Positions 8,658 to 18,001 are shown, counted from the first letter of the stretch. The stretch: 64,000 nt of DNA from Ectothiorhodospiraceae bacterium (GCA_024234875.1 JACKNM010000015.1:62001-126000), one strand, 5' to 3'. Numbers and translations: made by a program. Notes: generated by a model from the sequence alone, not told the origin.

Positions 8658-9533
8658 TCAGGTCGGCTCGGCGATGGTGCTCGACTTCTGCCAGAAGACG
8701 AACCGCCTCTGCGCCCAGCTCACGCCCATGAACAGCGCGAGGCCGAGGATGCTGAGGTAGATGATCAGCGCGAACACGCGAGCGGTGTCGAGGTTGGTCG
8801 ACGCCACCCGAATCAGCTCCCCGAAGCCCTTTCCGCCGCCGAGGAACTCACCTGTGATGGCGCCGGCCATCACGCCGACGGCCCCGATCTTCAGCCCGGT
8901 GAAGAAGTGCGGCAGGCCGGTCGGAAGCTTCATCTTGATCAGGGTCTGCCAGCGTGTGGCGCCCATGGTCTTGAACAGCATTCGCGCGTTCTCGTCCGCA
9001 GCATGGAGCCCGGCCGCGGTGCCGACGATGATCGGGAAGGTGGCGATGAAGGTCGCCAACGCCACCTTCGACTCGACGCCGAATCCGAGCCAGGCGATGA
9101 ACAACGGCGCGAACGCGACCTTCGGCATGGTGTCGAGGGCGACCAGGTAGGGCATGACCGCGCGCTCGCCGAACGTCGTCTCGCCGACGATCACACCGAG
9201 CGTGAAACCGAGCGCGGTCGCGAGCAGGAAGCCGTAGAAGACCTCGGTGAGCGTCACCGCCAGCGGCGCCAGCATGTAGCTTCCGGTGAGCAGGTTCGTG
9301 CCCACCGTGATCAGCTCCTGCCCGGTCCTGGCCGGCGTCGGCAGGATGATCGGTGAGACCAGTCCCGAGCGGCAGGTGAGCTCCCAGATTCCGACGAAGG
9401 CCACGAAGATCATGGTCATCGAGGCCCACCGCGGCAGGCGGTCGACCCAGGAGACCTCCTCGACCCAGACGGTCGAGGCGTGCGCGGTGGGAGCGTCGCC
9501 GCCGCGGGCCAGTGCTTCGTCGGTGGTGCTCAC
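8658..9533 (-). CDS. ABC importer permease, SsuC/TauC type
   Basis: 291 residues from GTG 9533, which overlaps the ATPase stop as GTGA. Six hydrophobic segments; the EAA-like coupling loop reads GLHAADENARMLFKTMGATRWQTLIKMKLPTGLPHF. The fold is that of permeases for sulfonates, taurine, nitrate or pyrimidine precursors (BPD_transp_1, SsuC/TauC group). It works with the ATPase and binding protein upstream on the same strand. The substrate is not revealed by the sequence, and there is no metabolic gene beside the operon. Confidence 0.9.
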   Translation of the reverse strand: MSTTDEALARGGDAPTAHASTVWVEEVSWVDRLPRWASMTMIFVAFVGIWELTCRSGLVSPIILPTPARTGQELITVGTNLLTGSYMLAPLAVTLTEVFYGFLLATALGFTLGVIVGETTFGERAVMPYLVALDTMPKVAFAPLFIAWLGFGVESKVALATFIATFPIIVGTAAGLHAADENARMLFKTMGATRWQTLIKMKLPTGLPHFFTGLKIGAVGVMAGAITGEFLGGGKGFGELIRVASTNLDTARVFALIIYLSILGLALFMGVSWAQRRFVFWQKSSTIAEPT

Positions 9534-10339
9534 AGGAAGGCCCCCTTGTCGAGTCGAGCGCGGATCCGGTCGACCAGCGCGCCGAAGCGCGGGGTGGTCA
9601 TCATGTCGAGGGTTCTCGGGCGCGGCAGATCGACGTCGACCTGCTCGACGAAGCGCCCCGGGCGTGGCGACATGACGTAGACCCGGTCGGAGAGAATCAC
9701 CGCCTCCTGGATCGAGTGGGTGACCAGGAATGCGGTGGCGTTGCGGCTGGTGCAGATGCGCTGCAGCTCCATGTTCATGAAGTCGCGGGTCAGCTCGTCC
9801 AGCGCACTGAAGGGCTCGTCGAGGAGCAGCACCGACGGCTCGCAGATGAGCATCCGGCAAATCGCCGCGCGCTGCGCCATGCCGCCCGATAGCTCGCCGG
9901 GATAGACCTGCTCGAACCCGTTGAGGCCCGCCATCTCCAACAGCTCCCGCGCGTGGCCGTGGGCGGCACGTGCCGCCGCACGGCCATCGCGGATCTCGAT
10001 CGGCAAGACGATGTTCTCGACCACCGTACGCCACGGGAACAGCGTCGCCTGCTGGAACATCATCCCGATGTCCTTGCGCGGGCCGACGACCGGCGCGCCC
10101 TCGAGCACCACGCTTCCAGCGGTGGGCGGCACCAACCCGGCCATGATCTTGAGCAGCGTCGACTTGCCGCAGCCGCTGGCGCCAATCACCGACGAGAAGC
10201 TGCCCTCGGTCAGCGTGAGGTCGACACTCTCGAGCGCCTGGACGTTACGGCGTGGAAAGGTCTTGGTGACCCCGCGCAGCACGTAGACCGGTCGCGCACG
10301 CTGCGCGACCGGTCCGACGGTGGTCGTGACGTCGTTCAA
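9530..10339 (-). CDS. ABC importer ATPase, SsuB/TauB type
   Basis: 269 residues from TTG 10339, 2 bp after the binding-protein stop. Walker A is GASGCGKSTLL; Q-loop FQQATLFPW; the signature ELSGGMAQR is slightly altered (usual LSGGQ); Walker B VLLLDEPFSALD; switch histidine in LVTHSIQEA. It energises the importer of this operon. Upstream in-frame starts would overlap the binding-protein gene, which makes the TTG the sensible choice, although its ribosome-binding site is weak. Confidence 0.88.
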   Translation of the reverse strand: MNDVTTTVGPVAQRARPVYVLRGVTKTFPRRNVQALESVDLTLTEGSFSSVIGASGCGKSTLLKIMAGLVPPTAGSVVLEGAPVVGPRKDIGMMFQQATLFPWRTVVENIVLPIEIRDGRAAARAAHGHARELLEMAGLNGFEQVYPGELSGGMAQRAAICRMLICEPSVLLLDEPFSALDELTRDFMNMELQRICTSRNATAFLVTHSIQEAVILSDRVYVMSPRPGRFVEQVDVDLPRPRTLDMMTTPRFGALVDRIRARLDKGAFL

Positions 10340-10341
10340 GG

Positions 10342-11361
10342 CTACTTGTTCCAGGCAGCGATGAACTCGTTGGTGTACGCCTCGGCGAGGTTCTCCATCG
10401 GCTTGATCTCGCCGCTGCTGACCAGGTTGTCGTGCCACGCCTTCCAGTGCTCGGGATCCTGGTAGCCCCAGCCCTTCGACGGATCGTGCGGCACACCCTT
10501 GGCGAGTACCGCGTCGAGCAGGGCGCCGGCGAATGCCGGATCCTCGCCTTCCTGCGGATTCGCGGCCTTGAGGTGCGCTAGCACCTTGTCACGATTGGCC
10601 GGATCGCGCACGAACTTGGTCGCCCTGACCAGGGCTCGGCCGAATCCCTCGATCACCTTCGGGTTCTGGCGGATGTAGTCGCCCATGGCGGCATAGCCGT
10701 TGCCGAACAGGGTCTGGAAGCGGTCGGGGGTGACGTCGCGCACCGGCAGGCCGCGATAGGTGAGGATCGCGCGGTCGGCGAGCGAGCCGACGTAGGCCTC
10801 GATGTCGCCGCGCATGAAGCCGGCGGTGGCCGGGCCGCCGTCACCGACCGGCAAGAAGGTGTAGTCCGCCGGCTCCGACATGCCATAGGCATTGAGGATG
10901 GAGCGCGCGAAGCCGACCTCGGCACCATCGGCGGTACCGACGCCGATGACCTTGCCCTTGAGGTCGTCCGGCTTCTGGTAGCTCGCGTCCTGCTTGACCA
11001 GGATGCCGAACGAGCTGCGCGGCAGCGAGTTGTAGAGGAACACCACGTCCACCCCGCGCTGGCGCGCCTTGAGCAGCGGCGCCGGGCCCGGGCGCCCCAT
11101 CTGTGCCTGCCCGGAGGCGAGGGCCTGCAGCACGGCGCCGGATCCGTTGAGTGCCTCGGAGACGACCTCGATCCCCTCCTCGGCGAAGTACCCCTCGGCG
11201 GCGGCGATGAACACCGGATACGAGTTGATGGCCGAGGGACTCGGCTGGACGAAGGTGATGCGGGTCAGGTTCTGCGCATGGCTGGCGGTGGTGGCGAGCG
11301 CGAGAATCGCGGCACCGAGTATGAGCGTGCCGATTCGATTGGCGAGCTGGGGCGTCCTCAT
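10342..11361 (-). CDS. ABC importer substrate-binding protein, NMT1/SsuA-like
   Basis: 339 residues, with a signal peptide of about 29 residues ending ASHAQ and AGGAG before the ATG at 11361. The mature protein begins LTRITFVQPSPSAINSYPVF and contains IAAAEGYFAEEGIEV, the mark of NMT1/THI5-like and SsuA/TauA binding proteins. The ligand is probably a small organic molecule such as a sulfonate, an aromatic acid or a pyrimidine. I looked for a thiamine-pyrophosphate riboswitch upstream and saw none. First gene of the importer operon. Confidence 0.88.
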   Translation of the reverse strand: MRTPQLANRIGTLILGAAILALATTASHAQNLTRITFVQPSPSAINSYPVFIAAAEGYFAEEGIEVVSEALNGSGAVLQALASGQAQMGRPGPAPLLKARQRGVDVVFLYNSLPRSSFGILVKQDASYQKPDDLKGKVIGVGTADGAEVGFARSILNAYGMSEPADYTFLPVGDGGPATAGFMRGDIEAYVGSLADRAILTYRGLPVRDVTPDRFQTLFGNGYAAMGDYIRQNPKVIEGFGRALVRATKFVRDPANRDKVLAHLKAANPQEGEDPAFAGALLDAVLAKGVPHDPSKGWGYQDPEHWKAWHDNLVSSGEIKPMENLAEAYTNEFIAAWNK

Positions 11362-11535
11362 CGAAGTGCTTCTCCTGGCGTCGTCGTCGGGCGAGTGCGG
11401 GTCGTCACGCGACCCGGCGCCGACTGGTGGATACGTGTCGTCGGGAACGAGCGTGATGCGTGGGCGATTCGCGCGCAGGCGCGACGCCGAGAGAATGCAC
11501 CCACGGGTGGAGCCAGCTCACTCGCGACCCTCCTG

Positions 11536-11563
11536 CTCTGGCATTGGTTCTGATTGTCCAGAG
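11536..11563. promoter_or_regulatory. Inverted repeat in the 295-bp gap upstream of the importer
   Basis: CTCTGG (11536-11541) and CCAGAG (11558-11563) form a 6-bp inverted repeat around an AT-richer centre. It may be a regulator site for the importer operon (first ATG at 11361) or a weak terminator of the M50 peptidase gene, whose order on the strand puts it upstream. The rest of 11362-11656 has no supported gene. Confidence 0.25.
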
Positions 11564-11656
11564 GCACGCCCCTTCTCGGTGCGTGCGCCGCGATCATTAC
11601 CATGCGACCGGGATTCTGACCAGATGGCCGCCGGCGGGCGGGCGGCTGGCAGCGGC

Positions 11657-14419
11657 CTAGCCTTCCAACGCGGCGACGCGCCGCGCCATGTGCGCCCGCA
11701 GGGCCTGCGCCGCGTCGCGATACCGCTCGCCGGTCGTGAGGTCGAGCCACCCGGGGGCGATGGTGCCCGTGTCACACCAGAGCACGCGGGGCAGGTAGGC
11801 CGCCAACCCCGATGCCGGCGAGTCCGCCCGCGGGCTGCCGTGCCAGCTCAGATCCAGGCACGCGGCGAGCTGCTCCGCGAGCACCGCCGGCGCAGGCAGC
11901 GGCGCGCCGTCGCTGCACCCGGCGCAGGCCGCGATCGCGTCGTGCAGGCGCACCTCCACCCCTGCCTCGTAGCGGGCGCGCCGGCGCTCGAAGCGGTCGA
12001 CCTCGTCGAGCCGCCCGAGGCCGAGCCAGGCAATTCCGTCATGGTGCTCGTAGAGCGCGCGCAGCGATGGTGGAAGCGGCCCGACCCGGCGCTGCGCGGC
12101 GTCGATGGTGGCCGCGGTCGCCGGTGGCCGCACCAGGGAGGGAATCGGCGCGCCACTGAGATGCGCCATCCAACGGGTGATCAGCGGCGGTCGTTGCTGT
12201 GCCTCGGCGAGCGCCAGCAGGTCCTCGACGCTCGCGTCACGCAACCGCTCGAGTGCCGCTCGATGCGCGGCGTCGGCGGCGAGCTCGCGCTGACGCGCGA
12301 CCCATGCGGAGACCAGGTAGGCGTGCAGGTCCGAATGGCCGATCGCTTCGTCGAGGCTGGCCTCGACCACTCGGATGCCCTCGGCCGCGCGCGACGGGTC
12401 CGGTTGGTAGTAGAGGCCGTCCGAGCCGTCCGCGCCGCCGCCGATCGACCACCATCCGGACAACGCCTCGGCACTGATGGTGACGGTGTCGTCCCGATCC
12501 GCGACCCAGACCTCGAGTCGATCCACGAACGGCAAGAGGTGCTCGCGAACCGGTCTCGCGGCGGATTCGACGGCATCGATCGGGGCGACGAGCGTCCTCT
12601 GAAGCCCGTCGCTCGAACGGTAGAGCGCCGTCAGCTCGTCCGGCAACGGGCGTCCGAGGCGCTCCACGGCGGCGGCGAGGCGCTCGGGACTCGCGCCGCC
12701 GGCCGGGTCACCGGGGGTGCGCACGGCCTCGACGAGCTCGGCCAGGGTGAGCGCGCGCGCCTGACCGGCCCAGGTCTCGTCCTGCGCGAGCATCCTCGAG
12801 TACCGCTCGACCGATGCTTCGGCGTCCGACTTCATGCCGACGATCCCCGCCACCCCGAGCATCGGAACCACCGCGAGCGCGGCGTACAGCCCCCCGATCA
12901 GGAGCGTCTGCCCACCACGCATCGGCACCGTGTCGAGGAGCTCCGCGAGCGCAAGCCCCTGTCGCATTCGCGACTCGGTCCCGGTGGGGCCGAGGCTCCG
13001 GTCCAGCTCGGCGTAGATGCGCGTGAGTCGTCGTGCCGGGCCGGTCACCCCGGTGAGCTGCGGCGCCATGCGGGCGGCGACGCCCAGCAATCGCCAGCGG
13101 CCGAGCAGCGCAGGCAGCTGCAACACGGCGAGCAGGGCGAGGATCGGCACCCCGAGCCACCACGCCAGCAACCCCCCGCCGACCGCGGTCGCCGCGCCGA
13201 GGCCGACCTGCAGGCGGGCGAGTCGTGGTGGGAGCAGGGCCTGCACGACGTGACTGCCGTCGAGCGGCGGGACCGGGAGGACGTTGAGGTAGTTCACCAC
13301 CAGCAGCAGCAGGGCGAGGGTGTCGAGGTGGGGGACGCTGGCGCGGAGATCCGGGTCGGCCCAGATCAGCGCGACCAGCAACCAGCCGACGAGGATCCCG
13401 GGCAGCGGGCCCATCAGGCTCATCCACGCTCGGCGCCACGGGCTCGGCGTGGTCTCGTGGCCGAAGGCGACCCCGCCGATCAGCGGCAGCATCAGCATCT
13501 GCAGGTTGCGGTAGCCGAATGCGCGCATCGCCAGGAAGTGACCACCCTCGTGGAATGCGATCACCACCAGCAGCAGCAAGGCGAAGGCGAGATCCCAGAA
13601 CGCCCAGCCGACGACGACGAACAGCAGTACCGACACGGCGAAGAGCATCCATTGCACACGCATCGGCGGGCCGCGGTGGGTCGCCAGTCGATATCGCGTG
13701 GCGAGGAATGCCAGCCGCTCGGGAGGGACGGTCTTCGGATCCGGAGGCCGTGGGCAGGACGCCATGGCGCGGAGCAGGCGAAGCGCGAGGCGCACGCGGG
13801 GCGTTGCCAGGTCGTCGTCGACGGGCGTGAGGTCACCGCGCGCGAGCAGCTCCTGGCGCAGGCGCTCCGGCAGGCCGACGAGCAGGTCGCGCAGGCCATC
13901 GTCGTCGAGGCGGGACGGATCCGGGTTGCCGTGCCGCCCGACCCATTCCGTGTGCAATCGATGCTGCTCGGCGAAGGTGGGCGCAGACAACGTCTGGCCG
14001 AGAATCGTCTCGGTGGCGCAGACGGCGTGATAGATCTCGAACGGCTGGCTGACCAGGGTTCGGCCGTCGAGCAGCCGGGTCACGTAGGTGGCGTGCAGCC
14101 GGTGACCCAGGTGCGCGTGCGGTGGGGGCATCAGCATCAACCATGTGCCCGATGCGCGGTGCCGGTACACGGCGCGGAACGGACTGAGCATGGGATGGGC
14201 GATCGCGTTGTCCACCAGGCACCAGGCCGGCCCCTCGAATCCGAGCTCGTCGAGCTCGCGCCTCGCCTGCTCGAACAGCTCGGTCCACGGTGCGGGCGCA
14301 CGGATGTCGCCGAGACGTCGCATGCGCCAACGGGCGAACGGGACCGCCATGGCGGCGCGCAGCGCCTGCAGGAGCACGATGAGGACGATTGCGACGACCA
14401 GCGCGGCGACCTCGTGCAC
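11657..14419 (-). CDS. Site-2-protease-like M50 metallopeptidase with two C-terminal SUKH (SMI1/KNR4)-like domains
   Basis: About 920 residues from GTG 14419, the first start after the upstream stop (14467) that precedes the N-terminal membrane helix. Residues about 255-490 form a multi-pass membrane core with HEGGH (290-294, zinc ligands and glutamate base) and the second site NYLNVLPVPPLDG (Asp387), both diagnostic of M50 intramembrane peptidases. Further helices lie near 500-540. Residues about 580-750 and 780-900 each open with an SMI1/KNR4-like motif (LGRPLPDELTALYRSSDG; VGPLPPSLRALYEHHDG). SUKH domains are known as protein-binding and immunity modules. The function of the fusion is unknown to me; regulated cleavage of a membrane protein bound by the SUKH arms is an inference. 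Confidence 0.78.
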   Translation of the reverse strand: MHEVAALVVAIVLIVLLQALRAAMAVPFARWRMRRLGDIRAPAPWTELFEQARRELDELGFEGPAWCLVDNAIAHPMLSPFRAVYRHRASGTWLMLMPPPHAHLGHRLHATYVTRLLDGRTLVSQPFEIYHAVCATETILGQTLSAPTFAEQHRLHTEWVGRHGNPDPSRLDDDGLRDLLVGLPERLRQELLARGDLTPVDDDLATPRVRLALRLLRAMASCPRPPDPKTVPPERLAFLATRYRLATHRGPPMRVQWMLFAVSVLLFVVVGWAFWDLAFALLLLVVIAFHEGGHFLAMRAFGYRNLQMLMLPLIGGVAFGHETTPSPWRRAWMSLMGPLPGILVGWLLVALIWADPDLRASVPHLDTLALLLLVVNYLNVLPVPPLDGSHVVQALLPPRLARLQVGLGAATAVGGGLLAWWLGVPILALLAVLQLPALLGRWRLLGVAARMAPQLTGVTGPARRLTRIYAELDRSLGPTGTESRMRQGLALAELLDTVPMRGGQTLLIGGLYAALAVVPMLGVAGIVGMKSDAEASVERYSRMLAQDETWAGQARALTLAELVEAVRTPGDPAGGASPERLAAAVERLGRPLPDELTALYRSSDGLQRTLVAPIDAVESAARPVREHLLPFVDRLEVWVADRDDTVTISAEALSGWWSIGGGADGSDGLYYQPDPSRAAEGIRVVEASLDEAIGHSDLHAYLVSAWVARQRELAADAAHRAALERLRDASVEDLLALAEAQQRPPLITRWMAHLSGAPIPSLVRPPATAATIDAAQRRVGPLPPSLRALYEHHDGIAWLGLGRLDEVDRFERRRARYEAGVEVRLHDAIAACAGCSDGAPLPAPAVLAEQLAACLDLSWHGSPRADSPASGLAAYLPRVLWCDTGTIAPGWLDLTTGERYRDAAQALRAHMARRVAALEG

Positions 14420-14466
14420 GGTCAGGCTTCCGATGCTCGCGACGACGTCATCTCGGATCCGCCGCG

Positions 14467-15045
14467 TCAGTGCGGCCGCTGGCCGCGTGCGATCGCGAGG
14501 TGGTGAGGTCGATGGTGGCTTCCCTGCACCATCAGTCCCATGAATCCCAACCCGCGGATGCGGGCGACCTGCACCGGATCGGCGGCGGTGACCACCAGCT
14601 CGACGCCGTCCGGGCGCATCGAGGCGACGACCGACCACCCGTGCCGCGCGTCGAGCTCGCGCGCGTGGGCGGGGACCATGCGCCGGATCGCCTCGAGGGT
14701 TCGCCCGACCCCGGTCACCGTGATGCGAAGCCCGCCGTCGACCTCCGCGCGGCTGGTGCGAGCGCGCAGCGTGACCTCGTCCATGTCGACGAGATGCTCG
14801 CGCAACGCGTCGATGTCGACCCGCGTCCAGTCGGTGTCCGGGTCGGCCTCGAGCAGGCGCACGACCTCCTGGATGGCTCCGAAGGCGGCCTGACCGGCCG
14901 CTGTCGGCACCGGAACCTCGGCCGGGGTGCCGGCCGCGTGCGTGGCGGCGTGGTGGGCCGGTGAATGTCCACTCTGGGCCTGCGCCGTGGCGCAGGCGAG
15001 GGCGCCGAGGATGGCGACCATCAGGTGGCGGTGCGGGGTCGTCAC
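14467..15045 (-). CDS. Exported protein with His-rich N-terminus, unknown function
   Basis: 192 residues from GTG 15045 (GAGGTGA upstream). A signal peptide ends near ATAQAQ; the mature N-terminus HSPAHHAATHAAG is histidine-rich and could bind Cu, Ni or Zn. The rest (about 45-185) has a regular alpha/beta pattern with ALREHLVDMDEV and RIRGLGFMGLM, repeating the theme of a periplasmic heavy-metal-responsive protein, but I do not recognise a named family. It lies just upstream of the M50 gene on the same strand and divergent from the DUF411 gene, so the two exported proteins probably share a control region. Confidence 0.7.
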   Translation of the reverse strand: MTTPHRHLMVAILGALACATAQAQSGHSPAHHAATHAAGTPAEVPVPTAAGQAAFGAIQEVVRLLEADPDTDWTRVDIDALREHLVDMDEVTLRARTSRAEVDGGLRITVTGVGRTLEAIRRMVPAHARELDARHGWSVVASMRPDGVELVVTAADPVQVARIRGLGFMGLMVQGSHHRPHHLAIARGQRPH

Positions 15046-15295
15046 GTGCTTCACCTCGTCGTCGGGCGCCCGCGGGGCCGGGACCGAGACGATGACGGAT
15101 CCGCGCCTCGCGCGCGACCCCGAGCCGGCACCGTCCGGGCCGGCGGCCGCCGCCGGCATTGCGCCGCCGCCCGGGGGCGGCGAACATGCGGTCACCCGTC
15201 TCGCGGGGGCAGGGGTGGTCGAGACCCCGGGCCGGTGGTCATCGACCGGGCCCGTCGCCGCGTGCGCGGGGTAAACGAGCTTCGGAGGACCGAGC

Positions 15296-15742
15296 ATGCG
15301 CCTCGTCACCCTGTTCGTCGTGCTGCTGTCGGCCGCGGTCGTGCTTCCGGGTGGTGCCCGGGCGCAACAGGCGCTGCCAGCGGTGACCGTCTACAAGTCG
15401 CCGACGTGCGGTTGCTGCTCGGCGTGGAGCGCCTATCTGGAGGCCAGGGGATTCACCGTCCGCAACGAGGATCGTGATGACATGGACGCGGTGAAGCGGC
15501 ATCTCGGTGTGCCGCCGCGGCTCGGGTCCTGCCATACCGCGGTCGTCGACGGCTACGTCATCGAGGGGCACGTGCCGGCCGAGGACATCGTTCGCCTGCT
15601 GCGCGACCGCCCGCAGGTGGCCGGGCTGAGCGCACCGGGGATGCCGGCGTCGTCGCCCGGGATGGGGAGCGAGCAGCCGCGGGGATACGACGTGCTGAGC
15701 TTCGGGACCGACGGCGCCGTCTCGGTCTACGCGTCGTACTGA
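15296..15742 (+). CDS. DUF411 metal-binding exported protein
   Basis: 148 residues with a signal peptide of about 24 residues. The core reads VTVYKSPTCGCCSAWSAYL, the CxCC motif of DUF411, followed by GSCHTAVVDGYVIEGHVPA, also diagnostic. DUF411 proteins are found in copper and other metal-resistance contexts and are thought to bind metal in the periplasm. A short Pro/Ser/Gly-rich tail follows. No copper ATPase or oxidase is nearby, so the metal is open. The divergent His-rich gene supports a metal role. Confidence 0.88.
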   Translation: MRLVTLFVVLLSAAVVLPGGARAQQALPAVTVYKSPTCGCCSAWSAYLEARGFTVRNEDRDDMDAVKRHLGVPPRLGSCHTAVVDGYVIEGHVPAEDIVRLLRDRPQVAGLSAPGMPASSPGMGSEQPRGYDVLSFGTDGAVSVYASY

Positions 15743-15853
15743 GCGCCGCCCGTCCGGCAGGCCGCGGCGGGCTGGCGCCCATCGCGGCCCGCGGGTGGCC
15801 TTCCGCTCCGTCCCTCGACACAATGCGGCGCGGTCCGAAGGTTTCCCAGCATC

Positions 15854-16777
15854 ATGGCCACGTCCAGTCTCCTCGCCCTCATCGACGACATCGCGACCCT
15901 GCTCGACGACGTCGCGGTCATGACCAAGGTCGCGGCCAAGAAGACCGCCGGCGTGCTCGGCGACGATCTGGCTCTGAACGCTCAGCAGGTCGCCGGTGTC
16001 CGGGCCGAGCGCGAGCTGCCGGTGGTATGGGCGGTCGCCAAGGGCTCGTTCCGTAACAAGGCGATCCTGGTGCCGGCGGCGCTGGCGATCAGTGCCGTGG
16101 CTCCGTGGGCGGTGACCCCGCTGCTGATGATCGGCGGTGCCTACCTGTGCTTCGAGGGATTCGAGAAGATCGCCCATCGATTCCTCCACAGCCGGGCGGA
16201 GGACGACGCCCACCATCGGGAGCTGGTGGCTGCGGTGGCGGACGAGACGGTCGACCTCGTCGCCTTCGAGCGGGAGAAGATTCGGGGCGCGGTGCGCACG
16301 GACTTCATCCTCTCGGCGGAGATCATCGTCATCGCGCTCGGCACCATGGCGCAGTCGCCGTTTCTGACCCAGGTCTGGGTGCTGGTGGCGATCGCCGCGC
16401 TGATGACCATCGGGGTGTACGGACTGGTCGCGGCGATCGTGAAGCTCGACGACCTGGGCTACTGGCTGACCCGAGACGGTGAGCGCGGCGCGGGCCCGTT
16501 CTTGGGGCGGCAGATCCTGCGCCTCGCACCGTGGCTGATGAAGGGGCTGTCGGTGGCGGGCACCGCCGCGATGTTCCTCGTCGGCGGCAGCATCCTGGTC
16601 CACGGTCTACCGTGGGTGCACCACGCCGTCGAGGCCTTGGTGGCCAGCATGGCGGGCACCGTCGCGTCGATCACCACGATGGCGGTCGACGCCCTGGTCG
16701 GGATCGTGGCCGGCGCGGTGCTGGTCGCGGTGGTGACCCTGGTCCAGCGTGCACGGGGGCGCGAATCGGCCGTCTGA
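15854..16777 (+). CDS. DUF808 (YedI-like) inner-membrane protein
   Basis: 307 residues. It begins SLLALIDDIATLLDDVAVMTKVAAKKTAGVLGDDLALN, which matches the DUF808 family almost residue for residue, followed by VWAVAKGSFRNKAILVPAAL and FEGFEKIAH. About six hydrophobic segments occur in the second half. The family (E. coli YedI) has no established function. The gene stands alone, 111 bp after DUF411 and 100 bp before ridA. Confidence 0.9.
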   Translation: MATSSLLALIDDIATLLDDVAVMTKVAAKKTAGVLGDDLALNAQQVAGVRAERELPVVWAVAKGSFRNKAILVPAALAISAVAPWAVTPLLMIGGAYLCFEGFEKIAHRFLHSRAEDDAHHRELVAAVADETVDLVAFEREKIRGAVRTDFILSAEIIVIALGTMAQSPFLTQVWVLVAIAALMTIGVYGLVAAIVKLDDLGYWLTRDGERGAGPFLGRQILRLAPWLMKGLSVAGTAAMFLVGGSILVHGLPWVHHAVEALVASMAGTVASITTMAVDALVGIVAGAVLVAVVTLVQRARGRESAV

Positions 16778-16877
16778 GCGCGGCGCCCGCGGGTCTGGCA
16801 CGGGACTCGCGCCGCCGGGCCGGGCCGCAATCGATACCGAACGGACAGCGCAATCTCGATAGTGGAGGACAGAGGTG

Positions 16878-17234
16878 ATGGGCACGATTCGGCGCACTGC
16901 GCCCTATGGCGGGACGCTCCACGAGGTCGTCGAGCACGGTGAAACCCTCTACCTCGCCGGCATCGTCGCCGAGGAGCTGTCGCCCGACATGACGGCACAG
17001 GCCGAGGACGTCATGCGCCAGCTCGAGACCCTGCTGGCCGACAACGGGTCCGATCTGTCCCGCCTGTTGCAGGTGACGATCTACTTCACGGACCTGGCGG
17101 CGAAGCCGGCCTTCGACGCGGTGTGGAAGCGGCGAATCGGTGCGGCGCACATGCCGGCGCGGGCCGGCATCGGCGTGGCCGACCTCGGGGCCGGTGTCCT
17201 GCTCGAGATGGTGGCGACGGCGGCCAAGGGGTAA
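16878..17234 (+). CDS. ridA: RidA-family protein (enamine/imine deaminase fold)
   Basis: 118 residues from ATG 16878 (GGAGGACAGAGG upstream; a GTG directly before it is also possible). Motifs GETLYLAGIVAE, MRQLETLLADNGSDLSRLLQVTIYFTDL and the arginine of PARAGIGVADL fit the YjgF/RidA trimer family, which hydrolyses reactive enamines and imines. Its stop overlaps the start of modA (TAATG), which is unusual and implies co-translation with the molybdate importer. Whether it acts on a pyridoxal-derived intermediate or has a divergent role is unknown. Confidence 0.88.
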   Translation: MGTIRRTAPYGGTLHEVVEHGETLYLAGIVAEELSPDMTAQAEDVMRQLETLLADNGSDLSRLLQVTIYFTDLAAKPAFDAVWKRRIGAAHMPARAGIGVADLGAGVLLEMVATAAKG

Positions 17235-17995
17235 TGACCGGCTGCGGTCGACGGCGCCTTGGCCAGACCCTGCTGGCACTGCTGCTCCTGGGAGCGGCGT
17301 CGGTGGGGTGGGCCGCCGAGGCGCGTCTTGCGATCGCCGCGAACTTCACCGCCGCGGCGCGCGAGATCGTGGCCGCTTTCGAGGCGGCGACCGGGCACCG
17401 CGTCGTCGCGAGCTTCGGCTCCACGGGTGCGCTCTATACCCAGATCACCCAGCGCGCGCCGTATCACGTCTTTCTCGCCGCGGATCAAGTGCGGCCAGCC
17501 CTGGCCGAGCGCGAGGGGCTCGCCGTGCCCGGCACGCGGTTCACGTACGCCACCGGTCGGCTCGTGTTGTTCAGCCGCGAGCCGGACCTGGTCACCGGAG
17601 AGGCGACGTTGCGGGCGGGCACGTTCACCAAGCTCGCCGTCGCCAATCCGATCACCGCTCCATACGGAGCGGCGGCGGTCGAGGTGCTGCGGGCGCTCGG
17701 GATCTACCAGACGGTCGAGCGCCGGCTGGTGCTGGGCACCAACATCGCGCAGACGTATCAATTCGTGGAGACCGGGAACGCCGAGCTGGGGCTCGTCGCC
17801 GCGTCCCAGGTGGCCGAGCGCGCCGGCGGCTCGAGGTGGCTGGTGCCGCAGTCCCTGCACTCGGTGATCGCGCAGGACGCGGTGCTGCTCACCATCGGGG
17901 CGGAGAATCCGGCCGCCGTGGCTTTCCTTGCCTTCCTGCGCTCGGGGCCGGCGCGCGCGGTCATCGCGCGCCACGGCTACGCCGTCGCCGAGTAG
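17234..17995 (+). CDS. modA: Molybdate ABC importer, periplasmic binding protein ModA
   Basis: 253 residues from ATG 17234. Signal peptide of about 28 residues (LALLLLGAASVGWAAE). The mature protein starts LAIAANFTAAAREIVAAFE and has FGSTGALYTQI and YHVFLAADQVRPALA, typical of ModA oxyanion binding through serine and main-chain amides. It delivers molybdate (or tungstate) to ModBC. The metal supplies the molybdopterin cofactor of the two formate dehydrogenases encoded later in the window. Confidence 0.95.
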   Translation: MTGCGRRRLGQTLLALLLLGAASVGWAAEARLAIAANFTAAAREIVAAFEAATGHRVVASFGSTGALYTQITQRAPYHVFLAADQVRPALAEREGLAVPGTRFTYATGRLVLFSREPDLVTGEATLRAGTFTKLAVANPITAPYGAAAVEVLRALGIYQTVERRLVLGTNIAQTYQFVETGNAELGLVAASQVAERAGGSRWLVPQSLHSVIAQDAVLLTIGAENPAAVAFLAFLRSGPARAVIARHGYAVAE

Positions 17996-18001
17996 GGACG
18001 C

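Noticed and set aside
11362..11656. Thiamine-pyrophosphate riboswitch before the NMT1-like importer
   Set aside because: The conserved CTGAGA and GAACCTGAT-like blocks are absent on either strand.
14420..15187. N-terminal extension of the M50 peptidase frame to 15187
   Set aside because: The extra sequence is Arg/Gly/Ala-rich and runs through the exported His-rich protein gene in another frame. The peptidase begins naturally at its first membrane helix.
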